A stretch of 64,000 nucleotides of DNA from contig JAGCWA010000008.1 in the NCBI GenBank assembly GCA_017962085.1, forward strand, positions 25,470-89,469, in the 5' to 3' direction. The position numbers and the translations under genes are program-made. The number at the start of each line of letters is the position of its first letter. The first letter of the stretch is position 1. This DNA is from Paludibacteraceae bacterium. GTDB lineage: Bacteria > Bacteroidota > Bacteroidia > Bacteroidales > Paludibacteraceae. Below are positions 17,118 to 26,900 of the stretch, piece after piece. A model generated the notes under the pieces. That model saw nothing but the letters and a program-made list of their open reading frames with translations, was not told where the DNA came from and ran no database searches.

Positions 17118-17123
17118 GCAGGC

Positions 17124-17888
17124 ATGGAGACAGCTAAGAAAAAAATATACTTCGCATCCGACGCCCACCTTGGGCTGACCGTCTACGAGGATAGGTTCAC
17201 GGCGGAGAAAAGGCTGATTCGGTGGATGGACAGTATCAAACCGACGTGCAAGGCCTTGTACTTCGTGGGGGACATGTTCGACTATTGGTTCGAATACAAG
17301 TACGTCATACCCAAGGGCTTTGTCCGCTTCATAGGCAAGATGGCGGAGTTCATCGACGACGGCATACCCGTCTACCTCTACACAGGCAATCATGACGTGT
17401 GGATGTTCGGCTATTTCCAAAAGGAAATCGGAGCCACCGTATACACACAAGAGACCATATTGGACCTCGACGGGAAGAAGTTCTACGTTGCCCATGGTGA
17501 CGGTTTGGGCGACCCAAGCCTCTCCTTCCGGTTCATGAGAGGTTTCTTCCGCAACAAATTCTGCCAATTCCTCTATAAATGGATCCATCCGGACTTGACC
17601 ATGCCTTTCGGACTAACATGGTCACACTTCAACAGGAAGAAGAAACAAGGGAACGAGGCGGAATCCTACTTGGGTGAAGACCGGGAGTACCTTGTGCAGT
17701 TCGCCAAGAAGTACAGCGAGACGCACGACATAGATTTCTACGTCTTCGGACACCGTCACATAGCCCTGGACCTGAACATCGGGCAAGAGAAGAAGGTGGT
17801 GATCTTGGGAGACTGGATCACCAATTTCACCTATGCGGTGTGGGACGGTGAGCAGCTAGAACTGAAGAAATACGAAGAGGCAGAATAA
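17124..17888 (+). CDS. UDP-2,3-diacylglucosamine diphosphatase-like metallophosphoesterase
   Basis: A 254-aa calcineurin-like phosphoesterase with all the metal motifs: SDAHLG (Asp13, His15), VGDMFDYWFE (Asp50), TGNHD (Asn89, His90), AHGDGLGD (His124) and FGHRH near residue 213. Bacteroidota proteins with this pattern are annotated as LpxH-like UDP-2,3-diacylglucosamine hydrolases, which make lipid X in lipid A synthesis. WFEYKYVIPKG and the HPDLTMPFG region are typical of that subgroup. Third gene of the cls operon. Assignment as the true LpxH is likely but rests on family resemblance. Confidence 0.85.
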   Translation: METAKKKIYFASDAHLGLTVYEDRFTAEKRLIRWMDSIKPTCKALYFVGDMFDYWFEYKYVIPKGFVRFIGKMAEFIDDGIPVYLYTGNHDVWMFGYFQKEIGATVYTQETILDLDGKKFYVAHGDGLGDPSLSFRFMRGFFRNKFCQFLYKWIHPDLTMPFGLTWSHFNRKKKQGNEAESYLGEDREYLVQFAKKYSETHDIDFYVFGHRHIALDLNIGQEKKVVILGDWITNFTYAVWDGEQLELKKYEEAE

Positions 17889-17976
17889 AGCAGAAGAACT
17901 ATCCTAATAATTCTAAAAAACAGAGGAGAAAAAACGAGCAGGAAGGAGAACGAGGAAAACGAGAACCCTTTTTTAT

Positions 17977-17984
17977 TAATTTCG
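17977..17984 (+). promoter_or_regulatory. Possible promoter -7 element for rarA
   Basis: TAATTTCG, one mismatch from TAnnTTTG, 25 bases before the ATG at 18009. Confidence 0.4.
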
Positions 17985-18008
17985 CAGTAAAATCAACGGA
18001 TAAGAATC

Positions 18009-19295
18009 ATGGCACAACCATTGGCAGAAAGAATGCGTCCGAAGACGCTAGACGAGTACGTCGGCCAAAAGCATTTGGTCGGTGAGAATGGTGTGCTTCG
18101 TAGAATGATGGAGCTGAAACATATTCCTTCGTTCATCCTATGGGGACCTCCCGGTGTGGGAAAAACCACGCTGGCCCGCATCATCGCCAACCAGATGGAG
18201 CGTTCCTTCTTCACGTTGAGCGCCATCAGTTCGGGCGTCAAGGATGTCCGTGACGTGATAGACAAAGCCAAGAATTCCAGGTTCTTCAGCACAGAGCCCC
18301 CTATCCTCTTCATCGACGAGATACACCGCTTCTCCAAGGCGCAGCAAGACTCCCTCTTGGCGGCGGTGGAACAGGGCGTCGTCACGCTCATAGGCGCCAC
18401 GACGGAGAACCCCTCGTTCGAGGTGATCACTCCTTTGCTCTCCCGTTGTCAGGTCTATGTGCTCAAGCCACAGACCGACGAGGACCTGCTTGCGCTGGCC
18501 CACCGGGTAGTGGAGAAGGACGAGGAGCTGAAGCGCAAAAAGATCTTCTTCGACGAGACAGACTCCCTGCTACGGTTCGCAGGCGGTGACGCGAGGAAAC
18601 TGCTCAACATCATCGACCTGGTCGTCAGTGCGGAACCGGACGACGAGGAGGTGCACTTCACCAACGACAAAGTGACGGAGCGCCTGCAGGAGAACCCCAA
18701 CGCATACGACAAAAACGGGGAGATGCACTACGACATCGTCTCCGCCTTCATCAAATCCATTCGAGGAAGCGACCCCGACGCCGCCATCTATTGGCTGGCC
18801 AGGATGGTGGACGGAGGAGAAGACCCGAAGTTCATCGCACGCAGGCTCGTCATATCGGCAGCGGAGGATATCGGACTCGCCAACCCCAACGCACTCCTAC
18901 TGGCCAACGCCTGCTTCGACGCCATCCATAAGATCGGATGGCCCGAGGGCAGAATCGTATTGGCGGAGACCACCATATACCTCGCCACCAGTGCGAAGAG
19001 CAACTCCGCCTACCTCTCCATAGACAAGGCTCTGGAGTTCGTCAGACAAAACGGCAACCAACCCGTTCCGCTCCATCTACGGAACGCGCCGACGAAGCTC
19101 ATGAAAAACTTGGACTACGGAAAAGAGTACAAATATTCCCACGACTACAAAGACCACTTCGTCGTGCAGGAATTCCTCCCGAGCAAGATCTCCGGCACAC
19201 AGTTCTGGACCCCGCAGGACAATGCGGCGGAGAACAGGCTGGCGGACAATATGAAGCGTCTCTGGGGCGATAAGAAGAATTATAACAACAAGTAA
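18009..19295 (+). CDS. rarA: Replication-associated recombination protein A (RarA/MgsA) AAA+ ATPase
   Basis: A 428-aa AAA+ ATPase related to clamp loaders, active at stalled replication forks. Walker A GPPGVGKT at residues 46-53, Walker B ILFIDEIHRFSKAQQDSLL near 98-116, sensor GATTENPSFEVI, and the C-terminal RarA tetramerisation region (DPDAAIYWLARMVDGGEDPK). MAQPLAERMRPKTLDEYVGQ is the standard opening. First of three close plus-strand genes with its own probable promoter. Confidence 0.95.
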   Translation: MAQPLAERMRPKTLDEYVGQKHLVGENGVLRRMMELKHIPSFILWGPPGVGKTTLARIIANQMERSFFTLSAISSGVKDVRDVIDKAKNSRFFSTEPPILFIDEIHRFSKAQQDSLLAAVEQGVVTLIGATTENPSFEVITPLLSRCQVYVLKPQTDEDLLALAHRVVEKDEELKRKKIFFDETDSLLRFAGGDARKLLNIIDLVVSAEPDDEEVHFTNDKVTERLQENPNAYDKNGEMHYDIVSAFIKSIRGSDPDAAIYWLARMVDGGEDPKFIARRLVISAAEDIGLANPNALLLANACFDAIHKIGWPEGRIVLAETTIYLATSAKSNSAYLSIDKALEFVRQNGNQPVPLHLRNAPTKLMKNLDYGKEYKYSHDYKDHFVVQEFLPSKISGTQFWTPQDNAAENRLADNMKRLWGDKKNYNNK

Positions 19296-19300
19296 CTCAT

Positions 19301-20965
19301 ATGGTCATGAAACACCCAATACTCACAATCCTCGCCATCTGCTGCTCTTTAAGCGCTTGGGCGGAAGGAACCACCAACAGGAACGTGGAGATCGCGAAAC
19401 ACCTGGACATCTTCAATGCGGTCTACAAAGAGCTGGATCTACTATACGTGGACACCATTGTGCCTGAAAAGACCATCAAAAAAGGCATCGACGAGATGCT
19501 GTCGTCGTTGGACCCATATACCAACTATATTCCACAGGACGACATGGACAAGCTCAAGATGATGACCACAGGAGAATATGCAGGCGTGGGTTGCGTGATC
19601 GCGCAAAAGAAGGAGGGCATCCTTGTCACTGATGTGTATGAAGGAATGCCTGCCCAGCGCGCAGGTATCCGCACGGGAGATGTCATCTTGGAGATTGACG
19701 GAAAATCGGCGGCAGGCCTCAACGTGACGAATGCCAGCGAGCAATTGAGGGGAGAATCGAACACCCAGGTGGAGGTCACCGTCAAACACATAGACGGCAA
19801 GAAGGCGAAGGTCACCATAACCAGGGAGAAAATAGCCATACCCGCCATTCCGTTCTACGAAGAGATTGAGCCAGGCATTGGTTATATCTACATCAACGGA
19901 TTCACCGAAAAAGCGGCGAGCCAATTCAAAAACGCATTCCTCGATCTGAAGGAGAACAAGAAAATCAGCAAACTGATCATCGACGTCAGGGAGAATCCCG
20001 GCGGCATATTGGACGAGGCGGTCGACATCATCAACCTATTCGTGGACAGGAAATCAACCATCGTATATACGAAGGGGAAGAACCCGAATCTGAACAAGAC
20101 CTACAAGGCGTTGCGTGACCCTATCGACAAGGAGATGCCTATCGCCGTGCTCGTGAACCGCAACTCCGCCTCCGCAGCGGAAATCGTGGCAGGTGCGCTG
20201 CAAGACATGGACAGGGCAGTCATCGTCGGCGAACGCTCTTTCGGGAAGGGCTTGGTGCAAACCACCAGGGAGTTGCCTTACGGAGGAAACCTCAAGGTGA
20301 CCATCTCGAAATATTACATTCCAAGCGGACGATGCATTCAAGCGATCGACTACTCGAAGAAGAATGGCAAGGAGTATTCGCAAAGGATACCAGACAGCCT
20401 CACGCATGAATTCAAGACCATCCACGGAAGGACGGTCAGGGATGGCGGAGGAATCAACCCGGACGTCTTTTCGGCGGACACCGTCTCTTCCACAGCAGAG
20501 TATTACCTCTACGAGAAGAATATCATCTTCGACTATGTGACGGAGTACCAGAAGAAGCATCCGACCATTCCGAGCCTCAAGGATTTCACCTACACGGACA
20601 AGGATTACGAGGAGTTCAGGGCCTTCGTGAAGAGCAAGAACTTCACGTACCAATCATTCTCCGAAACCTTCCTGTCGACCCTCAAGGAGTCCTTGAAAGA
20701 GGAAGGCTATGCAGAATATGCGGAGGCGGAAATCAAGGCCTTAGAGGCGAAACTGAAGCACGACATAGACACAGACCTCAACCTCTTCAAGAAGGATATC
20801 ATCAAGACCATCAGCATAGAGATCGCCAAGCGATACTACTACCAGACGGGTACGATTGTCGAGTCACTCAAATTCGACGAATGCAAGAACGAAGCCATCA
20901 AGCTGCTGAATGACACGGAGCGATACAAGAAAATCTTGTCGGGAGAGATTGACGAAAAGAAATAA
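19301..20965 (+). CDS. Carboxy-terminal processing protease, S41 family
   Basis: A 554-aa periplasmic protease with signal peptide (cleavage after AWAEG), N-terminal helical region, PDZ domain at about 95-175 (GILVTDVYEGMPAQRAGIRT) and an S41 catalytic domain. The nucleophile lies in NRNSASAAEIVAG (Ser289/Ser291) with general-base Lys316 in GERSFGKG. The C-terminal 120 residues are a helical extension seen in Bacteroidota Ctp proteins. It is expected to trim or degrade envelope proteins from the C-terminus. An in-frame ATG at 19307 (MKHPIL) gives an equally good signal peptide. Five bases after rarA. Confidence 0.93.
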   Translation: MVMKHPILTILAICCSLSAWAEGTTNRNVEIAKHLDIFNAVYKELDLLYVDTIVPEKTIKKGIDEMLSSLDPYTNYIPQDDMDKLKMMTTGEYAGVGCVIAQKKEGILVTDVYEGMPAQRAGIRTGDVILEIDGKSAAGLNVTNASEQLRGESNTQVEVTVKHIDGKKAKVTITREKIAIPAIPFYEEIEPGIGYIYINGFTEKAASQFKNAFLDLKENKKISKLIIDVRENPGGILDEAVDIINLFVDRKSTIVYTKGKNPNLNKTYKALRDPIDKEMPIAVLVNRNSASAAEIVAGALQDMDRAVIVGERSFGKGLVQTTRELPYGGNLKVTISKYYIPSGRCIQAIDYSKKNGKEYSQRIPDSLTHEFKTIHGRTVRDGGGINPDVFSADTVSSTAEYYLYEKNIIFDYVTEYQKKHPTIPSLKDFTYTDKDYEEFRAFVKSKNFTYQSFSETFLSTLKESLKEEGYAEYAEAEIKALEAKLKHDIDTDLNLFKKDIIKTISIEIAKRYYYQTGTIVESLKFDECKNEAIKLLNDTERYKKILSGEIDEKK

Positions 20966-20977
20966 CACGAAGAGCGT

Positions 20978-21712
20978 ATGAAAGCGATGATATTCGCCGC
21001 AGGCTTAGGCACGCGGCTTAAACCCATAACCGACACGTTGCCCAAGGCTTTGGTGCCTGTCGGTGGACGCACATTGCTGGAGCATGTGGTCACGAGGCTA
21101 GCGGAACAAGGATTCGACGAGCAGATCATCAATGTGCACCATCATGCGGATCAAATCATCGAGTTCCTGCGGGAGAAGAAGAATTTCGGCATTAGGATAG
21201 AGATATCGGACGAGCGGGAGATGTTGCTCGACACAGGCGGTGGCATCCGCAAAGCAGCGCATTTTTTCAGCGACGGAGAACCCTTCTTGGTGCATAACGT
21301 GGACATTCTATCGGATGCCGACCTAAGGGGGTTGTACGAGACCCACAAAGAGCACGGAAGCGACGCCACCCTGCTCGTCAAGGAGCGGGAGACCTCCCGT
21401 TACCTCTATTTCGACGAAGGGAAGCGTCTAAGAGGATGGAAGAACCTTAAGACAGGAGAGGTGAAGTCACCCTTCAGCGACTTCAATCCAGAGCGTAACA
21501 ACAAGTATGCGTTTTCAGGCATACACGTGATATCCCCCAAGATATTCACGCTAATGGAACACTACCCCGACAAATTCCCCATCATGGATTTTTACATAGA
21601 AAATGCGGGGCGGGCGGAGATCCGATGCCACGTGAACAATCAGTTGAAGATGATAGACGTGGGGAAATTAGATAGTCTCAAAGAGGCGGAAGAGCACTTC
21701 AGCAACCTATAA
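20978..21712 (+). CDS. Sugar-1-phosphate nucleotidyltransferase (MurU/NDP-hexose pyrophosphorylase-like)
   Basis: A 244-aa Rossmann-type nucleotidyltransferase with the signature AAGLGTRLKPITDTLPKALV at the N-terminus, HNVDILSD (catalytic metal Asp) and FSDFNPERNNKYAFSGIHVI. Short enzymes of this kind include MurU, which activates N-acetylmuramate-1-phosphate with UTP in peptidoglycan recycling, and mannose-1-phosphate guanylyltransferase relatives. I cannot fix the sugar. It follows the protease gene by 12 bases and is closed by a strong terminator. Confidence 0.85.
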   Translation: MKAMIFAAGLGTRLKPITDTLPKALVPVGGRTLLEHVVTRLAEQGFDEQIINVHHHADQIIEFLREKKNFGIRIEISDEREMLLDTGGGIRKAAHFFSDGEPFLVHNVDILSDADLRGLYETHKEHGSDATLLVKERETSRYLYFDEGKRLRGWKNLKTGEVKSPFSDFNPERNNKYAFSGIHVISPKIFTLMEHYPDKFPIMDFYIENAGRAEIRCHVNNQLKMIDVGKLDSLKEAEEHFSNL

Positions 21713-21743
21713 GGGAAGTCACCGCTTCACGAACAACAAACAA

Positions 21744-21771
21744 AAAGGCTGACGGAAAACCGCCAGCCTTT
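21744..21771. terminator. Bidirectional intrinsic terminator
   Basis: AAAGGCTGACGG (21744-21755) pairs with CCGCCAGCCTTT (21760-21771), one mismatch, tetraloop AAAA. It is flanked by T and A runs, so it can end the plus-strand nucleotidyltransferase and the minus-strand lipoprotein gene. Confidence 0.88.
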
Positions 21772-21794
21772 CTTATATCAGGTTCAACAATGAA

Positions 21795-22805
21795 TCAATG
21801 GATAATTGGAACCACACGGAAGTTATCCACGCACATCATGATTTGAGGCTCGCCCTCTGGTTGACCGAACTGCAGGAAGCTTAAGTTCGTAGCCTTCTTC
21901 AAATCGAAGTTGCCATCGAACGGATCCGTATCGCTCTTCGTGCCATGCCAGAACTCAGTCAAAGGAATCGTGACCGTAGTCCATGAATCCGTGTAGAATC
22001 CATCCGGACAATCCTTGTAAGGCTCCCAGAAGCAGATTGGAGTAATCTCACGACCATGCTTGTCAGGAGAATCGATAGGTCCGAAGAAGATCTCCGTCTT
22101 AATACCCTTGTAAGCCACCTCTTTAGGCACATAAACCTCAAACTTGAGGGCCAATGAGCTCAAGTCGTAAGACTCGAAAGCCTTCGTAGCGACAGAGATA
22201 GGACCGCGACCACCCTCCTGCGGGTTAGCCACATACTGGATATACATACATTGGTTCATCATCCAAGGATGGTCATACTTGCCATAGAGCAAGCCATAGT
22301 TACCGCTACAAGGTTGAGGCAATTTAGCGCCATTCACGAAAGGAGAGATCTCCGTGCCCATCTCCAACGTACCAGTGATCAACTCACCGTTCTCGTCGAA
22401 AGGATTGTAACCGCCCCATGTCGCAAGTCTGTAATCGAAGTTCACGATAATGTTTCGGTTATCACGGAAGAAGAACTTGGAGAGGATTACCTTATCTCCG
22501 CACTTAATCTTCAGTTGTCCGTCCTCGGAACCCTCTGGAACGACAACAGAAATCATATCATTGGAGGACTCCAAAATCTTTGCAGGGAAATCAGCGCCTG
22601 GGAACATGATCTCACAGTTCTTCAGATTGCTACCATAAATGACCGCAGTCTGACCATCAGGGACATATTCACACAACATTCTTTCCATCACTGGCTCATT
22701 CGTACATGACCCACCGTTCTGCATAACAGAACCTCCCCCATTGCCGCAGCTAGCCAGACATCCAGCGATAGCCAACGATAATATAAACACAAATTTTCTT
22801 TTCAT
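21795..22805 (-). CDS. Glycan-binding-type surface lipoprotein with IPT-like domain
   Basis: A 336-aa lipoprotein (lipobox GCLASC, Cys20). An IPT/TIG-like immunoglobulin domain (about residues 40-115; MLCEYVPDGQTAVIYGSNLK) is followed by a beta-sandwich of about 210 residues rich in Trp, Tyr and Phe (YGKYDHPWMMNQ, ICFWEPYKD, DGFYTDSWTTVTIPLTEFWH), ending MMCVDNFRVVPI. This layout resembles the surface glycan-binding proteins of polysaccharide utilisation loci (SGBP-B type). No susC/susD or glycoside hydrolase lies near, so it is an orphan. Own promoter at 22885-22892, separate from the giant/barrel operon upstream. Confidence 0.78.
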   Translation of the reverse strand: MKRKFVFILSLAIAGCLASCGNGGGSVMQNGGSCTNEPVMERMLCEYVPDGQTAVIYGSNLKNCEIMFPGADFPAKILESSNDMISVVVPEGSEDGQLKIKCGDKVILSKFFFRDNRNIIVNFDYRLATWGGYNPFDENGELITGTLEMGTEISPFVNGAKLPQPCSGNYGLLYGKYDHPWMMNQCMYIQYVANPQEGGRGPISVATKAFESYDLSSLALKFEVYVPKEVAYKGIKTEIFFGPIDSPDKHGREITPICFWEPYKDCPDGFYTDSWTTVTIPLTEFWHGTKSDTDPFDGNFDLKKATNLSFLQFGQPEGEPQIMMCVDNFRVVPIIH

Positions 22806-22884
22806 GGTGAATTTATTATTTAATACTAATATTCAATCCGACAATCAAGAAGGAGGACATCGATGATATCTCCCTCTATATATA

Positions 22885-22892
22885 CAAAATTA
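22885..22892 (-). promoter_or_regulatory. Promoter -7 element for the glycan-binding-type lipoprotein
   Basis: Minus-strand TAATTTTG with TTTG exactly 19 bases upstream, about 80 bases before the start codon. Confidence 0.6.
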
Positions 22893-22978
22893 AGAAATTT
22901 CGTCAAACGTGCAAATCGAAAAAGACTTTTTTATCACCACACAGCAATAAATCCCTCGAAATCAATTCATAAACCTCA

Positions 22979-23899
22979 CTATTCCACTTTAGGCTGACGG
23001 GAAGGCGTTTTCACCTCCGACTTAGTCCCTGATGCGATTTGGTCCCTATTATTAGACGGCAACGTGATACCCAGTTTCAGTCCTGCGGAAAAGAGCTGCA
23101 CCTTGTCGACGATACGAGTGGCGAACAAACTTTCAGTATCCACAAAGAAATCGTCCCATAGGCTTGGTTCCTTCTTCCGCTTATCATTCAAGACGTTAGA
23201 GAGTCCGTAATTGCAGTAGAACCCGCTATAGAACATCATCTTTTCAGAGACAGAGAAATTGAATCCCAGCTCGCCATAGACCGAGAAAGCCAGTTTCGTC
23301 TTGATGGCACCGCTAGCATACGGTTCGCTATTAACAAAACCGTGATGAGGCAGGTCCTTTATGATGACATTCGTTTGAGGGTAATACCCGCTGACCGCGT
23401 ACGTTCCTTCAGAGACCTCATAACGGGAAAGGACCGGCACCACAAGCTTGCCGCCCAATCCGACGACCATATTAGCCTTGTCTGAGAAAGGGACCTTGTA
23501 ATACAAGCCCAGCGGAAACTCGAAAGCATACATCCGCTCTTTCTCCTCCCATCCGATGAAGGACTCAATCAAGTCAAACGCCTGACCGTTCTCATTATCG
23601 TACGAAGGAGTGACGACACACCCATCGAGTCTGGCTTTCGAACGATACTGCAAGAAATCCACACCACTACCCAAACCCAGGTTCGAGTTCTGGAAGAAAA
23701 AGACATACCGTGAACTGATGGTGAAACCCGCAGAGAGCACTGATTCCGCATTCTTCTCACCCGAGTCCAGGGGACGGTCAAGGCTTGGATTGAAGAAAAA
23801 AGTATTCAATCCGCCACCCACTCCAAACGAAAGCATTTCACCCTGTCCGAACAAGTTCGAAGAAAGGAACAAGGCCGCGATAAACAAAATCCTTTTCAT
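22979..23899 (-). CDS. Outer-membrane beta-barrel protein, partner of giant protein 1
   Basis: A 306-aa protein (start at MKRILF, ATG at 23899) with a signal peptide cleaved after LFGQ and a long series of alternating hydrophobic strands, compatible with a porin/OMP_b-brl barrel. It is paralogous to the protein at 52988-53842: both have an N-terminal LG/VGGGL motif, a FEFPLGLYYKVPF-type strand (FQIEVPIGLYARFF in the other), a K.(V/A)P.(L/I)S(R/K)YE segment and a xLPHHG(F/L) or NIPHHGL loop. Both follow a giant repeat protein on the same strand. It starts 23 bases after the giant's stop. An outer-membrane role as anchor or export partner for the giant is inferred from this repeated pairing. 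Confidence 0.8.
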   Translation of the reverse strand: MKRILFIAALFLSSNLFGQGEMLSFGVGGGLNTFFFNPSLDRPLDSGEKNAESVLSAGFTISSRYVFFFQNSNLGLGSGVDFLQYRSKARLDGCVVTPSYDNENGQAFDLIESFIGWEEKERMYAFEFPLGLYYKVPFSDKANMVVGLGGKLVVPVLSRYEVSEGTYAVSGYYPQTNVIIKDLPHHGFVNSEPYASGAIKTKLAFSVYGELGFNFSVSEKMMFYSGFYCNYGLSNVLNDKRKKEPSLWDDFFVDTESLFATRIVDKVQLFSAGLKLGITLPSNNRDQIASGTKSEVKTPSRQPKVE

Positions 23900-23922
23900 A
23901 ACCAGCATCTCAACAATCTAAA

Positions 23923-26900
23923 TTATTTAATCAGTTCAACAGCATTGGAAACGAACTTACATGACGCCCTCCGATCATCCGAAAGGACAACGATACAAAC
24001 ATATCGTCCTTCCGTCACCCAAACTTCGTTCTCCTTCCGCACGATATCCGTCCAGTATTTCAGTGCGCCCTCCATCGTATAGACATACATCCGCGCCCCC
24101 ACGAGGTCCTCCTCCTGAAGTCCATGGACATATACAGTAACCTTGCCGTAATTCGAGTAGACAGGGTAAGTGGAGATGCTGAACGGAACATTCAAAGCCT
24201 CGAAGTACTTACCACAGACATACATCGTGTCATTGTTCGCCGTGATAGCATGCAAAGAATAATAGCCGTCAAGGCCTGTCTTCTCACAATAATATTGGCC
24301 AGTAGCCCCAGGGATATCCCTGTCATTCTTTTTCCATTGATATGAGACGAACTCATTCTTGGAGTTATCACAGACCACGACATCATTCCACATCCGCATC
24401 ACATATCGGGCATCATAGCCAATACGTATCGGCACCGTCTCCACTTTGCTGGACTTACCCTCGCCAAACATCTGGGCATGCACATTATACGTTCCAGGAG
24501 CGATTCCCTCAGGAACCGTGAACTTGATGGAACCGACTTCACCATCCTCCACTGTTCCCACCACATTACGGAAGCCTTGCGCAATTCCATCCGAGTCGAA
24601 GAAGAACTTAAACGTGTCTGGCACACCATTCAGGATTTGGTAATTCAAATAATACTCGTCGCCCGCACAGAACTTACGGTTCATAGTCTTATCCCCGTAA
24701 TCGACCGAAGCGCCTCCGGACACACTCGTCCATTTGATCTTGATGTCACGGCCATCCACGTAGAGCGACAGATGAACCACACTGTCACAACCATATTGGG
24801 AGAGCAAGTTCACCTCATATTCATGATTTCCTATATGGTTCGCATCCACCGTGAAGCCATTCTTCTCATAGATGGTACCGGCTTTAGTAGTATCGACCAA
24901 ATTCACGCGATAAGGATGGGAGACGATTAAGTTCAATGTCACGACAGAATCGCAACCCGTGGCGGTCGTGAACGAATCCACATAGGTGCCGGAGTTCTTC
25001 AACAATTTACCTTGCCAATAGAAATTACCGCACGCAACCTCGTCAAAGACAAGGTTATACTCCTTGTTGACCGTAAGTTTCACATCAATGATGGAATCGC
25101 AGCCATTCGCGCTCGGGAAGACGATGAGGGTGTCACGATAGAACTCGTATTCGTTCCAACGGACAGGCAATTCGCTCTCGCAAAGCGTTCTCCTGATCTT
25201 CGTGACAGAAGATTTCTTTACGGTCAATGCCAACCTCGTGATACTATCACAACCGATGATGGACTGCAACGTATCGGTATAGAGACCGGTGTCATACAAA
25301 TACCTGCCATGCCACTCGAACGAGTCACAAGTTGTGACATACGTGGTAGTATCAAACGTAGGCAATATGTTCAATCTAAAGACAATGAACGAATCACAGC
25401 CCTCCACCGTAGTGAGGACGACCCTCGCAGTATCAGTGGATATCTCATAATCATTCCAAACCACCGGCAATTCATTCCGGCAAACCGTGTAATGAATCGT
25501 ATCTTTATTATACTTCGGATAATTGATCGTCAGGTCAATGGAGACAATACTATCCTCGCCCGCCGCTGTCTTCAACAGATCATAGTAGATGCCGCTTTGG
25601 GTCAGCGTCCTGCCCTGCCATTCATACGAGATACAAGCGTTAACCTTCTCCGGCATCTTCTCTGGCGGAGGCAAAATCGTAACGCCAATCGTCACGACAG
25701 AGTCACATCCCTCAGAGGAGACTAGATGTTGGGTATATACTCCAGAGGAATCGTAACGCTCCCCATTCCATTCATAATAAGAGACCGCGCTATCCAACAC
25801 ATAGATATCATACGAAGGCAGGATGGTCAAATGGAGGGTGATGATAGAGTCACACCCTATAGAGGAGGTCAATCGATAATCATAATCGCCCGAAACATTG
25901 TATTCCGCATCATTCCATACATACGGAGCACAAGACGTATCCGCGAATTCGGACCTCAGCACCGGCAAGCGGTTCAGGTGGATAGCCACAATGGAATCGC
26001 AACCCAAGGAGTTCTTGATGACCAAGGAGGTATCGGAAGAGACTTCATAGCCATGCCACTCCACGAATGGCGCATTCTCGCAGATATCCACGGTGTCCGT
26101 TCCATACGTAGGTTTCAGGATCGTCAGATAAACCGTCAAGATGGAGTCACAACCCACAGAGGAGATGAGTGTCTGATTATAGACGCCACTCTCCGTATAA
26201 ACAGAGTCATTCAAGACAAGCGAATCACACGACGTGCGATAGATAGTATCCCTCATAATCGGCAAAATGGTCAAATGCACGGTGATGATAGAGTCACAAC
26301 CCGTAGGAGAGTTCACCCTCTTCTGCAACACCGCATCTTCCGTATAGACCTCACCATTCGCCGTATACGAAACGCAAGCCGTATCATACACGACAAGAGA
26401 CGGAGAAGAAAGCACGATCAAGTTCAATTGAACTATGGAATCACAACCATTCAAAGCAGGGAAACGCTGCTCATAAACGCCTGACTCCGTGTAAATCGAG
26501 TCGTTCAAACGATAGGAGATACAAACCGTATCGAATAGTTGCGTGAGCGGGGATTTCAGCACCGTGAGGTTCAGTTTGATCAAAGAGTCACACCCATCCG
26601 GGGAAACAACATGTTGCTCATACGCTCCACTCTCACGGTAAATGGAGTCGTTCAGCACATACGCATCGCAGACCGTATCCGTGATGACACGCATCGGAAC
26701 CTCCCACACGGTCAGGTTCAGCTTGATCACCGAATCGCAGCCCGTAGCGGTTTGGAAACGTTGCTCATACACTCCACTCTTCTCATAGACCGAATCGTTC
26801 AACGTATATGCCCCGCAAGAGGTCTCAACCAAATTCACTTCATAGGATGGATTGATGACCAACTCCAACACCAGTACGGAATCCCTACCGTCTGGCGTGA

